Origin: Ypsolopha sequella
Taxonomy: Eukaryota; Arthropoda; Insecta; Lepidoptera; Ypsolophidae
NCBI GenBank assembly: GCA_934047225.1
Contig: OW203986.1
Span: forward strand, 25,671,221 to 25,735,220
DNA: 64,000 bases
Reading direction: 5' to 3'
Below the pieces are notes generated by a model. The model had not been told where the DNA came from. It saw nothing but the letters and a program-made list of their open reading frames with translations, and made no database searches. Both the position numbers and the translations under genes were made by a program. Below are positions 9,503 through 21,000 of the stretch, piece by piece (position 1 is the first letter of the stretch; each line of letters opens with the position of its first letter).

Positions 9503-10648
9503 ATGACGGTGCCTACAAATTTTATTGAATTTTTCGACAAAAATCAAAAATTCTCAAGATGGGTCGAAAGATTGGAAGGTGCGTTTTCCATCTACAAGGT
9601 TACGGAAGAACATGCAAAAAGGAACTACTTCCTCCATTATATTGGCGCGGAAACGTACGATACAATTTGCGATTTGCTGTCCCCTGATAGTCCTAAAGAT
9701 AAGCAGTTTGAAACCTTGAAATTGACGCTGATACGTCACCTGGAGCCAGAACCGTTGGAGATAGCAGAGTACTACAAGTTTCATAACAGGAAGCAGCTCG
9801 AAGGAGAAACAATACGGGATTACATTGCTACACTGCGAAAGATGGCTTCATCCTGCAATTTTGGGTGTTTTTTAGATACAGCTCTGCGAAATCAATTTAC
9901 GTGCGGCTTACGCGACGAGAAGGCCAGAGACAGGTTGCTAGAAACTAAGGATTTAACTATTGAACGAGCACTCCAACTAGCTCAAAGCATGGAGGCACGA
10001 AAATCTGAGAATAATATACATTCTGTGCAAACTAAAACTTTCCAAGATGGATCATCAAGAAGGTACAAAAACAACAACAACATTAAGAAGCCTCAGTGCT
10101 ATCGTTGTAACTCGCTTGACCACTATGCTAATAAATGTCCACACATCAATGTAGAGTGCTCCTACTGCAACAAACGTGGACATTTGCGACGGGCCTGCAT
10201 GAAAGCGAAGAGAGCAGTCCATGTGGTCGACGTTGAAGAGGAGGTAAATGATGTTGAAACGGTGTCATACAAGGTAAATGTTATTGACTTTGCTAGTAAA
10301 GATAAAATCACTTTAACTGTAAAAATCAACCATTTTCATATTAAAATGGAGTTAGATAGTGGGTCTGCAGTATCAATAATAGGGGAAAATGAGTTCAAAT
10401 TGAAATTTCCAAATGTAAAACTCCGAGAAACACCTGTAAAATTATACTCTTACACTAATCATAATTTAAATGTTATAGGAGTGGCTGAAGTTGGAGTAGA
10501 GGTGCTCGGTGAGAAGAGGGACGGTTTGCTGTTGTATGTGGTATCAGGAATTAATAAGATGGCATTATTTGGAAGGCAATGGCTGCGTTGCTTCTCTCCC
10601 AACCTATTAAGTAAAGCTCATAACACTCAGTTGTTCAAAAATCCATAG
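9503..10648 (+). pseudogene. gag: Gypsy Gag with truncated protease
   Basis: An intact 381-codon frame starts right after the PBS. Residues 1-165 form a capsid-like region related in style to the gag at 1256-2356. Two CCHC knuckles lie at 199-212 and 219-232. The protease active site is DSG at 285-287, and the conserved GRQWL is near 357-361. Coding similarity then ends; the last 20 residues come from the terminal inverted repeat and flanking DNA, so the stop at 10648 is outside the element. The frame has no stop or shift before that, so a Gag-like protein could still be made. Protease is essentially complete but RT, RNase H and integrase are absent. Confidence 0.85.
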
Positions 10649-11094
10649 TTTTGAATAAATGATTTGGAAGAAACCAAAATAAAAGTGTTTTTCATTCGAG
10701 ATGGTGTTCAAGTTCCACTGAGTGCTGACAATCGCAAATATAATAAAGTGCTCTTCCTGTCTCTTGTTGATTTTTCCTAGTAATTTATTGTAGTAAGTAT
10801 ATATATATATATAATATAAGTATATATAATATAAGTATATATATATATATTGGAAATAAAAAGTTTCTCGGCAAACGTGTATCGAACTACAACTATCGAG
10901 CATAGTTTTGATAATGAAAAAACTGGTCAAGTGGGAATGTGGGTTCCGTACCATTTAAATAAGTTTCGATACTGTAATCATTTCAATAGAAATAACAAAT
11001 TTAACATTATCTAGAAAATTTATGAAGCAAAACTGCAAAATTAAATACAATTTTATTTCAATATTTGGTTTTGGGTCAATATTTACACAACATA
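10631..11094. other. Intergenic with TA-rich tract
   Basis: It holds an imperfect (TA)n tract at about 10797-10850 with repeated ATATAAGTATAT. No gene is seen. Confidence 0.5.
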
Positions 11095-11219
11095 TCAAAA
11101 TTTCAGGTCTCTATCTCGTTCCGTCTAGAGCTAAAGACCCGTGACATGCGGATGGACAGACGGACAGTGGAGTGACATTAATAGTGCTCCGTTTTGCCTT
11201 TTGGGTACGGAACCCTAAA
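11095..11219 (-). repeat. Dispersed lepidopteran repeat ending GGGTACGGAACCC
   Basis: ATTTCAGGTCTCTATCTCG, GGACAGACGGACAGTGG and TTTTGGGTACGGAACCCTA mark a partial copy of the family at 27914-28200. Confidence 0.7.
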
Positions 11220-11729
11220 AATCCTCCAAGTTTAATAACGTAAAAATTGTAACTTTTATGTAACTTTGAACCTGTTCTATCCTTTTGTACTGTCACCAGA
11301 GATACTTGCAGATCAACTCGATCTAGCAATTTTTGCAATTTGAACATATCTAACAGCGTCATCAGAACTGCATTATTAAATAGGTTGACTTGCGGCCAAC
11401 CGTACATAACTCCAAATAGCTAGAAAAAATATTAGGGCTGCATTCGGTTGGACCACTTTTCGCTTTTATCGCAATTGTAATTCGTGCCAGCTTGGTCAGC
11501 GGTATTTTTCTCGATAGTACAACGTCTATCCAGAATGCAGTGGTAAAGGCCACAAAGGGACTATGAGAACGGGTCTAGCTGAAGAATCAAATATGTATCA
11601 TCTAGTCTTACTTTGCTTTTGGCACCCTTAGAAACTAAATTTTTAAACGTTTAATTGTGAGAGACTACGCGTAGCTTGTTTGTACTTGTATTTGGGTAGC
11701 GATCCATGGTTTTTTTTAAATACACATTC
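11220..11729. other. Intergenic, no gene seen
   Basis: Mixed-composition DNA without a supportable gene. Short open frames here show no motif. Confidence 0.45.
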
Positions 11730-11940
11730 ATACTGAAGGCTCGGTAAGTAATCAGTATAATGGATCAATTACATTGTATGTGAACGTTGAAAAAAAAAAT
11801 ATTTAGACTTTCCGTAGTACCGAATCGGGGGACTGGGCTAGCGTTTGATATAAAAAATGTTTTTTTTTGAATTTCTTAAATAGGGTCGTTGAACCTTGAT
11901 ACCGACTAAAAACTGTATAAATTAATGTCACCTTAGGTAC
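11730..11940 (+). repeat. Weak dispersed repeat shared with 63.6 kb
   Basis: CATACTGAAGGCTCGGTAAG at the start and CTGTATAAATTAATGTCACC at the end recur, with different middles, at 63570-63740. Confidence 0.45.
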
Positions 11941-12120
11941 TCGGATATATACAAAAGGAAGTTTATACACTAATAAATAGTCGGCTTATTTAAGAATGAA
12001 CAAAAATTGTCTGTAAAAAGCCAAAATTATATCAGTGAAACAGTTCGCATGTATTCAACAACAATCATACGTAGATTTGTTTAAGAATTATATAATATCA
12101 TTGTGTATACATGTTTTTAA

Positions 12121-12345
12121 GCTTTATTTATTTATGTAGTTTTTATTTACTTTTATTAACAAGAAACTTAAAGAGCATAAATAAAACTAAATTATAAATA
12201 ATACTTAAAAGAAATAAATATTCAAAATAGACTAAATTAAATAAAAAAATATTGTTTAGATCGCTGCCGCAGGGGAGGGTCCCCAGCAGGCTGGTGGCGT
12301 TACCCCGTTGGATTGCGAGGCTAATTCGCTGTCCGAGGTAGGCCC
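12121..12345 (-). mobile_element. LINE 3' end, family also at 53.9 kb
   Basis: On the minus strand a GC-rich block (CTACCTCGGACAGCGAATTA, GGGGTAACGCCACCAGCCTG, GGCAGCGATCT) is followed by an AT-rich tail. The same order occurs on the plus strand at 53915-54128, where a target duplication confirms it is the 3' end of a retroposed element. Clade not determined. Confidence 0.65.
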
Positions 12346-12399
12346 CAGTCTACTTTATGTAGTACATTTTGTAATAATAAAACAAAAAAATAAATTTCA

Positions 12400-12442
12400 G
12401 CGTGATATATTTCGGCCCTCAGTATAAGGGCGTCATCATCAG
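12400..12442 (-). ncRNA. Hammerhead-like motif (degenerate)
   Basis: On the minus strand there is an intact CTGATGA box, a helix-II-like stem GCCCT/AGGGC, then CGAAA followed by palindromic ATATAT and C, the expected place of a cleavage site. The junction between the box and the stem has three to four extra bases, so it is not a canonical hammerhead. Activity is unproven. Confidence 0.35.
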
Positions 12443-12480
12443 TGGAATGCAAGAAAATATTGAGAAATAAATAAAAAAGT

Positions 12481-12543
12481 AAAAGTGACACTTGTAACCT
12501 TTTTCTAAAAAAGTTACTAAAATTTTTAACAAGTGTCACTTTT
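12481..12543. repeat. Short hairpin, 15-bp perfect arms
   Basis: AAAAGTGACACTTGT at 12481-12495 and its reverse complement at 12529-12543 are separated by 33 bases. Confidence 0.85.
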
Positions 12544-12589
12544 GCTATCTTTTAATATCATTTTGTATGATAAATCCATTCATAAAATA

Positions 12590-12975
12590 CAGCTCTTACG
12601 CCAGGGCCACAGCTTCAGGCTTCTGGCGGCGCTTCTTGCTGCGCTTCCAGGCGGTTTTTGCGACGGGCTTTGCCCTGCCACGACAACCGTCGGCGCCTTC
12701 CACCGCATCGGATATAAAGCGCTCTCGCTCGCTCAAAGCGCTCGACACTAGGTTCGGCCTGTGCACTCGATCACTGTTTTAACCGCCCGCCTCCCCACAC
12801 ACCGCCGTCCCGAGATCGCAAGTCGCTCGAAGCCGGACAAGACGTGCGAGCGGCGACCCATGGCTGTCTCTATACAACTTCATACATTTGTTCTCTCCGC
12901 CGGCGCCGTCGCAAGAAGAACCGCTTGGCGCACCTCTCGAAGCCTGAAGCTGTGGCCGACCGGTTAGAGATGTTT
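12590..12975. other. GC-rich block of unknown origin with inverted ends
   Basis: This block is far richer in G and C than its surroundings. GGCCACAGCTTCAGGCTT at 12605-12622 is repeated exactly inverted at 12940-12957. Reading outward from either end gives a short Lys/Arg-rich peptide ending in KPEAVA. A TATAAAGCGC stands at about 12713. It could be a rearranged processed copy of a basic-protein gene or part of an unrecognised element; I cannot name it. Confidence 0.4.
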
Positions 12976-12976
12976 C

Positions 12977-13015
12977 CTTCGATTGTGAAATGCAAGTCAC
13001 AGTACATATTCGTGC
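12977..13015 (-). repeat. SINE fragment
   Basis: TGAAATGCAAGTCACAGT matches the body of the SINE at 5653-5893. Confidence 0.5.
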
Positions 13016-13406
13016 ACCCAAATTACATCTATCTATCACTTCATACTTCAGACACAAATAAGTACCTACAGCTTGAAGTTCCAGGGTTTGAATTCAAGAC
13101 CCCGTATTAGTGTCTGCAACTTTTCTATAAAACATTTTAGTTTTAAGGGAATGCGACGGATTTCTTTCCTAAACGCACAACTTATGATGGTCTTTCTTAT
13201 TTTAAGTAATTTAATAAAAGTATTAAATTAATGTGATTTATGAAAAAACATGACAATAGTTTAATGTCAGTTAGGTTTTTCTAGCCTAGTGGTGTTATTT
13301 TATGCAATAATTTGTAAATAATCCTGAACAACAAATATAAACACGCTTTAAAGTTACTGTGCAGGATCATTTACAAAGTAACGCGTTAAATAACAAAACT
13401 TTGCTC
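13016..13406. other. Intergenic, no gene seen
   Basis: No gene or RNA is supported. Confidence 0.45.
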
Positions 13407-13415
13407 GAAAAGCCT

Positions 13416-13766
13416 CCATCCATCCATCCATCAGCCTGTCTTCATCCACTGCTGGACATAGGCCTTTCTAAGATTTTGCCACTGTTGGCGGTCCTCCTCG
13501 AAGAAATGCCCACACTCACACGCGGTGGGCGGGTTGGTGAGCGCGGTGCCGAAACCAGTGACGCTGCTGCCCATCACTAGTCTGTTGTATAAAAGGCCGG
13601 CAATTAGGGATGGATATACCGCCATCAATCGGTCCTTGGTATGGTGGGCCACCTGGTTCTGCATGTGAGCTGTCCTCTTACTCTCCCCCGAATAGCTTAG
13701 TGGGGTTTGCGTGTAAGATGGTGTTACCTCCAGAGTCAAGCTTGGCATCAGTTCTACCACCTACCA
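13416..13766 (-). mobile_element. 5'-truncated RTE-type LINE tail with 9-bp TSD
   Basis: The insert ends on the minus strand in a (GGAT)n tail (13416-13432) and is flanked on both sides by GAAAAGCCT (13407-13415, 13767-13775). The coding tail DRQQWQNLRKAYVQQW is typical of lepidopteran RTE-like endonuclease-reverse transcriptases. Confidence 0.8.
13431..13760 (-). pseudogene. C-terminal tail of RTE-type reverse transcriptase
   Basis: The last 30 or so residues (CECGHFFEEDRQQWQNLRKA and AYVQQW) match the end of the RTE-type ORF as I know it from lepidopteran genomes. The upstream part of this 109-codon frame has no catalytic motif. The copy is 5'-truncated by retroposition, so it has no promoter and no function is expected. 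Confidence 0.65.
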
Positions 13767-13775
13767 GAAAAGCCT

Positions 13776-14902
13776 AATTGACCTTTGACTATTGTCGCGT
13801 AATGCCATAAATCACATGAATTTTATCCTTTTTTTCAAAAATAAGAAAAACAATAATACATGTACGTTGTGCCATAGACTAAATATTATACTTAGTCTAT
13901 GGTTATGCGTTTGGAAACAAGATCCGTCCTATCAATCTTAATAGTATTAAGTATTATCTTTATGAAATTGCTTTTTCAACAGAACACTAAAAACGTGATT
14001 ATTAAATAAAAATAAATTTTATATTAAAACATGAAATTATTACTTGAGTACGTTATCTCTGAAAACGTTTACGCAGTATCATTTATTACATTTATAATAA
14101 ATTTAATAAATGATAAAGATATATGTATATAAATTACTTTTGTTAATTCAGTTTTTACTGTAAAAATACATTTCATTTCTTACATTTTGGTAGTGGCTAT
14201 AACTTCTTCCCTTACAGGTAACAGAAAAACAATAACCTGGAAATAAAACTTCCTACCACCAATTTCTCTCAGCTTACCGGTATGATTGCACCCCATACAT
14301 CAAGGGGCTGGGCAGAAGTTATATATAGATGTGTGTTCTACCACTCCAGATTTATCGTTCTTCATTACCACTGACCGCCGACATCTTAAGAGCCATCCAG
14401 TGCCGCCATCTTGAAAAGTTATCTTGCAAACAATCTCGCCGTTTCTAATGTTACCTTTCTTTGCAACACGTGCTTTTAATGGTAGTTCCTATCTACTACC
14501 CTGTGCAAGGGATATTGCACTCTTTTTCTTTTAATATGAAGCTGAAATAAGTTGGCAATAAGTGGCAGTTAAAAAGGTTAGGATTGTGTTTTAGCAAGCT
14601 CATACATTCGAGCTGTGAGTCTTTAAAACACTCTCAATTATATCTAGGTACTAATATCAAGTTTTTAAAAGTCAGATATATGAATATGCAAGCATCTAAA
14701 AACTATATGTACATATTCTACTATACTACGAGTATATGTGATATTTATTCTTTAAGGACTTAAGAGCTTGGAAAGTGCTGCTACCTTACAATAAAAATCA
14801 TTACTTACCAAAATAATAATTATTGAAAGTTTGCGCAGTTAAATGCAATTTAATGCATTTTAATGTTAACATAACTTCGGTTAACCGAGTTATATTACAA
14901 TG
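13776..14902. other. Intergenic with small palindromes
   Basis: It holds a short hairpin at 13872-13902 (CCATAGACTAA arms) and a near-palindrome ATAACTTCGGTTAACCGAG at about 14870-14892. The stretch 14185-14530 is GC-richer with TTATATATAG followed by ACCACTGACCGCCG and could be an old solo LTR, but no boundary could be shown. Confidence 0.4.
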
Positions 14903-15077
14903 TCTAGAAATAGCAATGAACTATTTTTAAATAGCTAAGGTTTAATAAAAAAAAACTATAAATGAAATTTAAACATATGCTACAAGCGGCTATTTGAAGC
15001 AAAACTTAAAATAAGCTCATCGAGATATATCCTATGAAAACTACGTTATTTAAAAACAGATCATTGCTATTTCTAGA
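14903..15077. mobile_element. Foldback element, 17-bp perfect arms
   Basis: TCTAGAAATAGCAATGA at 14903-14919 recurs exactly inverted at 15061-15077. The interior is AT-rich and non-coding. Confidence 0.65.
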
Positions 15078-16977
15078 AATTTGATTCAGCAGACTTTCGA
15101 TAATTATTCTGGTAAGAATAAAATGATTTTTTTTCCAAGGTGGCAGCACTTTTGCTGGTACATAATCACAATAGAATAGCCTGTATCACTCGGTTCATGA
15201 ATGTGGAACCAACGAAATATGTACTGATGTAGATGTATCACGATCTAGAAATTATCATAACTATGTTTTTTTATCTTAAATGTAAATAAATTCAGGACAC
15301 TTTTAAAGGATCTGCAGGTCTTTTTATTTTCAAAATAGATGATGAAGGATTTAGTACATCTGTGTAATATTTATCATTAATATGTCGTCATTGATGAGAT
15401 TAAAACTTTCTGACCTTGAAAAATGAACGAAAAACTGTAATGTTTTTCACGCTTTATTTTATCTGACAAAACTTGCAATTTGGACTATACATACACATAC
15501 TAATAAACTACAATGTAAAAAACATTCGATCAAATAATTTACTACAAACTTACTGCTTGTTTACTAAAAACAAGGAACAACATTTTCACAAACAAAGCAA
15601 TCAACCAAACAACTCCAAAACCGGGTTTATCTCTTGCAAGTATTTGGTCATATAAAAGCATTCAAGTTGGTCACATAATGTTTATAGCGTGGACAGAGAT
15701 TCTGAACTTTATGGTGTTAGAAATTACTTTATTAGAACCTGTTAATGGTTTCTTAGTTGGCTTAGGATCTGTCGTTCACTGAGAGTTTATTATGTCATAA
15801 GTTTGAAGACATTAAAAATATATTAAAGAATTTAACCTGTTTGCTTGCAAGATAATGATTTTGTCCAAAGTATTTTTTTGCGTACTATGAGCTTATGCTT
15901 GGTCGTTACCGCGCCTGATGGAAGCGTCGATATGATCTAGAATGAAGCACGCTCGCCCAGAAACTGGGAGAGTGACAGCAGGCGAGGCGTTAAACAGTCT
16001 TTCCAGGGACTTCGCAAAAATCTACGGAAGTCGATAACTTACAAATGACTGATGATAACTAATAACCATTCCCCGGTATGGTTACTCATTCATTAACCTA
16101 TCAGCAAAAATATCACACTTTGGTTTTGCTGACAGTAGTGTGTTAGGCCCTCGATGGCGTGCAGTAGTGGGGAGTAACGCTGAGCTACAGTTTTGAAGGA
16201 GAGTTGATGCAGAAGCTTATGTCGGCGCGCACGACTGTAATTTGTCGGGCGCGAAAAAAGAGGTCACAGCATTTACCAGATGTGGGCAGTCGGATTAATA
16301 TCCTACGTAGAATTAAGTCTACGTATAAATTATAAAACTATGGATTTTTGAAGTCTACGTTTTTGTTAGGCGTGTATGTCAATCTACGTCTCTGAATAAA
16401 CGTAGAATAGCAAGCCCTAGTTTCAACTGCAGTGTTGCAGATCATGATCGCGAGTAGACTTCACGAAGCATAATGGAAAATGTCAAATTTTATGACGTAA
16501 AATTCAACAAATTCACCTTGTTAGTCAAGCTGTAAACACGCTTAAAGCTTTCTTGAAGAAACAATGAATTGAAAATTTTAAAATCACCGGAAAGTAAATA
16601 TAAGTTCGCTAACGACTCTTCTATTTCGTCAGCACGCTTTGACCTAAAGAAAAACAATAAACAACAAACTTTTCTCGCAAATTATTTCTTGTCTAATTAA
16701 AATATTCGCTCGAAAGTCCTTTTCTCGACTCCAACAAACATAATTTTCGATTGTTTCTATGTAAACAATTTTAATTCTGAACAATGTCTGAAAGTTTGAA
16801 GTGTATTTGGCAAACAAAAGTTTACATTTGGCGTTTTCATCTTATTAGAAATAATGGGGAACAAAACTACCTTTCATCACGACAGGTGGTTGCATTGTTC
16901 GCTTTGTTACCAAAAATTTTATGTTTCTTGCTTGTTATTAATTATAAAAACATACAACAGAAATATGTAGTGACCGT
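15078..16977. other. Intergenic, no gene seen
   Basis: Mostly AT-rich. At 16300-16410 TCTACGT and its reverse complement recur five times in about 100 bases. A short GC-richer patch lies at 15930-16260. No gene is supported. Confidence 0.45.
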
Positions 16978-17285
16978 CACGACATGAACTGTGAAATTCA
17001 AATCACGGTCCACACTCAATACACCCACGTTACACCAACGATTATTACGTCCTACCGTGATGGGTGAGCCCTTTCCCCGTTCTTCGGGGGCAAATACACG
17101 CTTTTAGGGCATGCAGGTTGGCTCACGATGCTTACCTTCACCATTTAGCAAGTGTTAGTAAGAACAAATAGTATGCACGTAAATTCCGAAAAAGTTATTG
17201 GTGCGTGCGCAACCGGGGATCGAACCTGGATCTCAAGATTGAGATGCCATAGCGTTCTACCCCTGAGCAACCGCCGCTTATCCAA
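16978..17285 (-). mobile_element. tRNA-headed SINE with recognisable A and B boxes
   Basis: On the minus strand the head (17204-17285) reads like a tRNA: TTGCTCAGGGGTAGAACG as A box and GGTTCGATCCCCGG as B box. The SINE body and the 3' end CATGTCGTGACG follow, with an internal deletion near the 3' end. It is the best preserved head of the family in this window. Confidence 0.85.
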
Positions 17286-17799
17286 TTATTTAATCAAAAA
17301 AAGAATTGTCAAGTCATTTAATAGAGTAAAGTCGTAAATACAGCCAATATCAAAAGAGTGAGGCCTCATAAGTTGTCACAGATTTTAGCTTATTGTGCCA
17401 ATCTTGAACTTTTTTAATTACGTAACGTTTCTTGTAGGGTGAAAAATCCTTGCTTCTTACGCATGTAAGCCGGAAATTCATATGTCTTAAATATTGTGTT
17501 TATTTATTTTAAATTTGACAGATTTGAAAGGAAATTTGGGTCGAGGGGACAATAAATTCGTCTCATACATGAAGATATTTACGAAAATAAATTGCATTTG
17601 AAAAGATAAAAACAGTAGTAAAATTATTTTTGATATCTTAATATAAACGACGAAGTTATTGGCAGTCAAAGTAAGCTTAACGGCATGTATCATGACGTCA
17701 TCATTTCTAAAAGTGATATATATCGCTATCGCTAACTTCGGTAATAATAGGAATATTTCAAAAATTCAAAAAATGTTGTGCCGCCCATTGACTGATATT
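17286..17799. other. Intergenic, no gene seen
   Basis: AT-rich sequence upstream of the young gypsy insertion. No gene or repeat recognised. Confidence 0.45.
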
Positions 17800-17804
17800 A
17801 TATA

Positions 17805-17981
17805 TGTTTGGGGTATTTATGTTACATAAATATAGTCACACTTAATTTTGATATTTTTGTACACTGGCAACTTCGCTCTCTTCTCTCTTGTCATCAATGT
17901 CAGCTAGTACAGCTCTTGTGTTAATAAAATTAAATAAATACTTTATCCAAGATAAATTGATTTTAAATACAAAAATATACA
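17805..17981 (+). repeat. 5' LTR of the young gypsy element
   Basis: Starts TGTTTGGGGTATTTATG and ends AAAATATACA; 177 bp. AATAAA-type signals lie in the second half. It differs from the 3' LTR by one base. Confidence 0.97.
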
Positions 17982-18002
17982 TGGTGTCAGGTGTGGGGAT
18001 CG
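17982..18002 (+). other. Primer-binding site
   Basis: TGGTGTCAGGTGTGGGGATC follows the 5' LTR without a gap. The cognate tRNA was not identified. Confidence 0.75.
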
Positions 18003-18046
18003 TGCGGTATCTTAATTGTTACCTGTGTGCGATATTAGTTATCAAG

Positions 18047-21000
18047 ATGGTGGACGGAAAAGCTGATGCAACTTCCCAACATCGTGAGGTGGCACATAAC
18101 AATGGCGTATTGGTGAATAGTTTGCCACCGATGGACTATATTGGAAATTTAGACAAAAATTTCACGTTTTGGAGTCAGAAGTTTGACATATACGTAAATG
18201 CAAATGATCTGCAATCAGCATCGGAAAGTCGCAAAATCAATATCCTGCTGAATTTCATCGGAGATAAAGGAATAGAAATATACAACTCCTTTAACCTTGC
18301 AGAAAAGAAAACTACCTTATTGGAAGTGGTAAGAAAATTTAAAGATCATTTCTCGCCGAAGAAAAACCTAACCATGAGTCGGAATGAGTTCTTCATTGCT
18401 AAACAAGGATCAACAGAGCAATTGGAAGACTACTTCACAAAGATTATCAATTTAGGATTGAGATGCGAGTTTGGTCAACTGCGAGAAGATTTGACCATGT
18501 GTAAAATCATTGCGGGTCTAGACAATAAATACAATGCGTTAAAGACGCGGCTTATCTCCGAGGATGATTCAAAATTAAAACTTGAATATGTTATGAACTT
18601 TTTGAAGAATGCAGAAGTGTCAAGAAAGTATGTCATGGAGAGCAGCGACAATGATGACAACAGTGTGTTATTTGTGCAAAAGACGGGTAATCCTAATAAA
18701 TACAATAAATTCAGGAACCAAGGTAATGTCAATGTTAAATCTATCCGTAACTGTAGAAATTGTGGTAAATCACATGCTCTTAACAAGTGTCCAGCTTTTG
18801 GCAAGCAATGTTACTTATGTAAAAAGTCAAATCATTTCTCCAAATTCTGTAGAAGCAGTAAGAATGTTCATTTAGTACAACAAGAAGCCGAGAGCTCTAG
18901 TAATTCTGTACAAGATGACTTTTTTATTGGCTTAGCTAAAGCCAGTGGCCGAGAGATAACGCAGAAGTTTTTACTGCTAGGTCAACAAATAGATGTAAAA
19001 CTGGACACTGGGGCAGGTTGTAATGTAATAAGTAAGGAATTAATTGAAATTGTAGGCGTTAGCAAGTCATTATTACAACCGTGTAACAAAAAAGTATTTC
19101 AGTTGGACGGAAAGTCACTTCAAGTGGCTGGAATGTGTAATTTGGATCTTGTACATCCCAATAATCTGAGCTACAATGTCGAGTTCATTGTTATTGAGGG
19201 ACAAGTACCTACTTTGTTAGGTTGTAAAACCTGTATGGACTGTAAATTCATTTCGGTGAATACAGAGTTAGTAAATGTCCATACTGTAAATGTTGAACAG
19301 ACAGTATCTAAGCTAATTGCAAATATTAAATCCAATTTCAGTAACCTGTTCGATGGTGGTCTTGGTTGCCTTCCCAGCACAGTAACAATAAAGTTGCAAG
19401 AAAATGCCAAACCAGTGGCACAGGCGGCGAGGCGAGTTCCATTCTCCCAGCTGCCTGAACTTCGCAAAGAATTAGACAAAATGGAACAAATGCAGGTAAT
19501 TTCCAAAGTACAAAAACCAACTCAGTGGGTAAATAACTTGGTGTTAGTTCGGAGGGCAAATAAAAAACTGAGGATTTGCTTAGATCCTCGTGAATTAAAT
19601 AAATACATAGTACAACCGAAATGTCAGTTGTTGACTTTTGATGAGATTAAAAGTAAGATGCAGGGGGCTAAATACTTTGCGCTGCTTGATGCATCTAATG
19701 GATTTTGGATGTGTAATTTAGATAAACAGAGTTCAGAGCTCTGTACTTTCATAACTCCTTATGGAAGGTATAAATTTAACAGAATGCCCTTCGGTATATC
19801 ATCAGCACCAGAAGAATTTCACCGAATAATTGCTCAAATGTTTGAAAACATTGAAGGATGTTGTTCCTATCTCGATGATGTCTGTCTCTGGGCTTCTGAT
19901 ATAAATACTTTAAATACAAGAATAAATACAGTTTGTGAAATTGCAGCCAAAAATGGTATTAAATTCAATGAAAGTAAATGTAAATTTTTCGTAACTGAGT
20001 TGCTGTTTGTAGGACATTTGTTCACAAAAGATGGAGTGGTTCCAGATCCATGTAAAGTTCGGGCAGTGAGGTTAATGGAAGAGCCTAAGAGTAAGAAGGA
20101 TTTAGAACGCTTTCTTGGTATGTGTAATTACTTAGCACGATTCATACCTAATTACTCAATTATTACAGAGCCGTTGCGTCAATTAATGAAAAAAGACAAT
20201 TTGTTTGTCTGGGACAGCAACCAAGAACAGTCATTTAATAATTTAAAAGATGTAATATGTAGTAATCATTGCTTAGCATATTTTAATACTAATCAAAATA
20301 TAACTTTGTCAGTAGATAGTTCATCTACAGCCTTAGGTTGTGTTATAATGCAGAATAATCAACCTGTAGCTTTTGGTTCAAGGTCATTGACCTCTGCTGA
20401 AAGAAATTATTGTCAATTAGAGAAAGAAATGTTAGCTGTCGTGTTTGGTTGTTATAAAATGCACCAATATACATATGGTCGTAAAGTGAATGTCGAAACA
20501 GATCATAAACCTCTTGAAACTTTGTTCAAAAAACCATTGCATAAAGTACCAGCAAGATTACAGCGAATGATGCTTGCTATACAAGGCTACAACTTAGATG
20601 TAAAATACAAGCCTGGCCGGGAACTGTACATTGCTGATACTTTATCACGTAGTTGTTCAGACAAGGAAATTGAACCTAAAATGCAAGATCTATTTGAAAA
20701 TGTAATTTGTCATGTTAAGTTGCTCAAAGAGTCATTACCTATTTCTGAAATTCAGTTGAAAAAGTTACAGGCCGGTACAGAAAATGATTCTACTTTGAAA
20801 ACTGTAATAAAATATTGTAAAAATGGATGGCCAAATAGTATAAATGATTGTATACAAGAAACTAAATCCTTTTGGACTGTTAGAGACGAATTATCTGTTT
20901 TAAGTAATATAGTTTTCAAAAGTAATTTAATAGTAGTTCCAAAATTGATGCAGAAAGATATGCTTGGTAAAATTCATGCTGGTCATGTTGGCTTGTCAAC

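Larger units (their letters stand above)
9280..10625 (+). mobile_element. Gypsy gag-protease unit bounded by 15-bp inverted repeats
   Basis: The unit starts TGTTATGAGCTTTAC and ends with the exact reverse complement, GTAAAGCTCATAACA. Both sides carry CTCAG (9275-9279, 10626-10630), a 5-bp target duplication. Inside are an LTR-like 5' region, a PBS and a gag-protease frame cut off just after the protease. There is no pol and no 3' LTR. The right end looks like an inverted copy of the LTR start rather than an LTR end, which could come from autointegration before insertion. Confidence 0.8.

Noticed and set aside
12533..13110. Overlapping Arg-rich frames
   Set aside because: Explained by the GC-rich block; none has a domain or a consistent phase.
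14185..14530. Solo LTR with TATA box
   Set aside because: Promoter-like words are present, but no TG...CA ends with a target duplication could be found.
17204..17285. Stand-alone tRNA gene
   Set aside because: A and B boxes are present but the sequence continues into a SINE body, and the tRNA fold is degenerate.
17888..18046. N-terminal extension of Gag-Pol from the LTR ATG
   Set aside because: It would be translated from LTR and PBS sequence; the ATG at 18047 fits Gag better.
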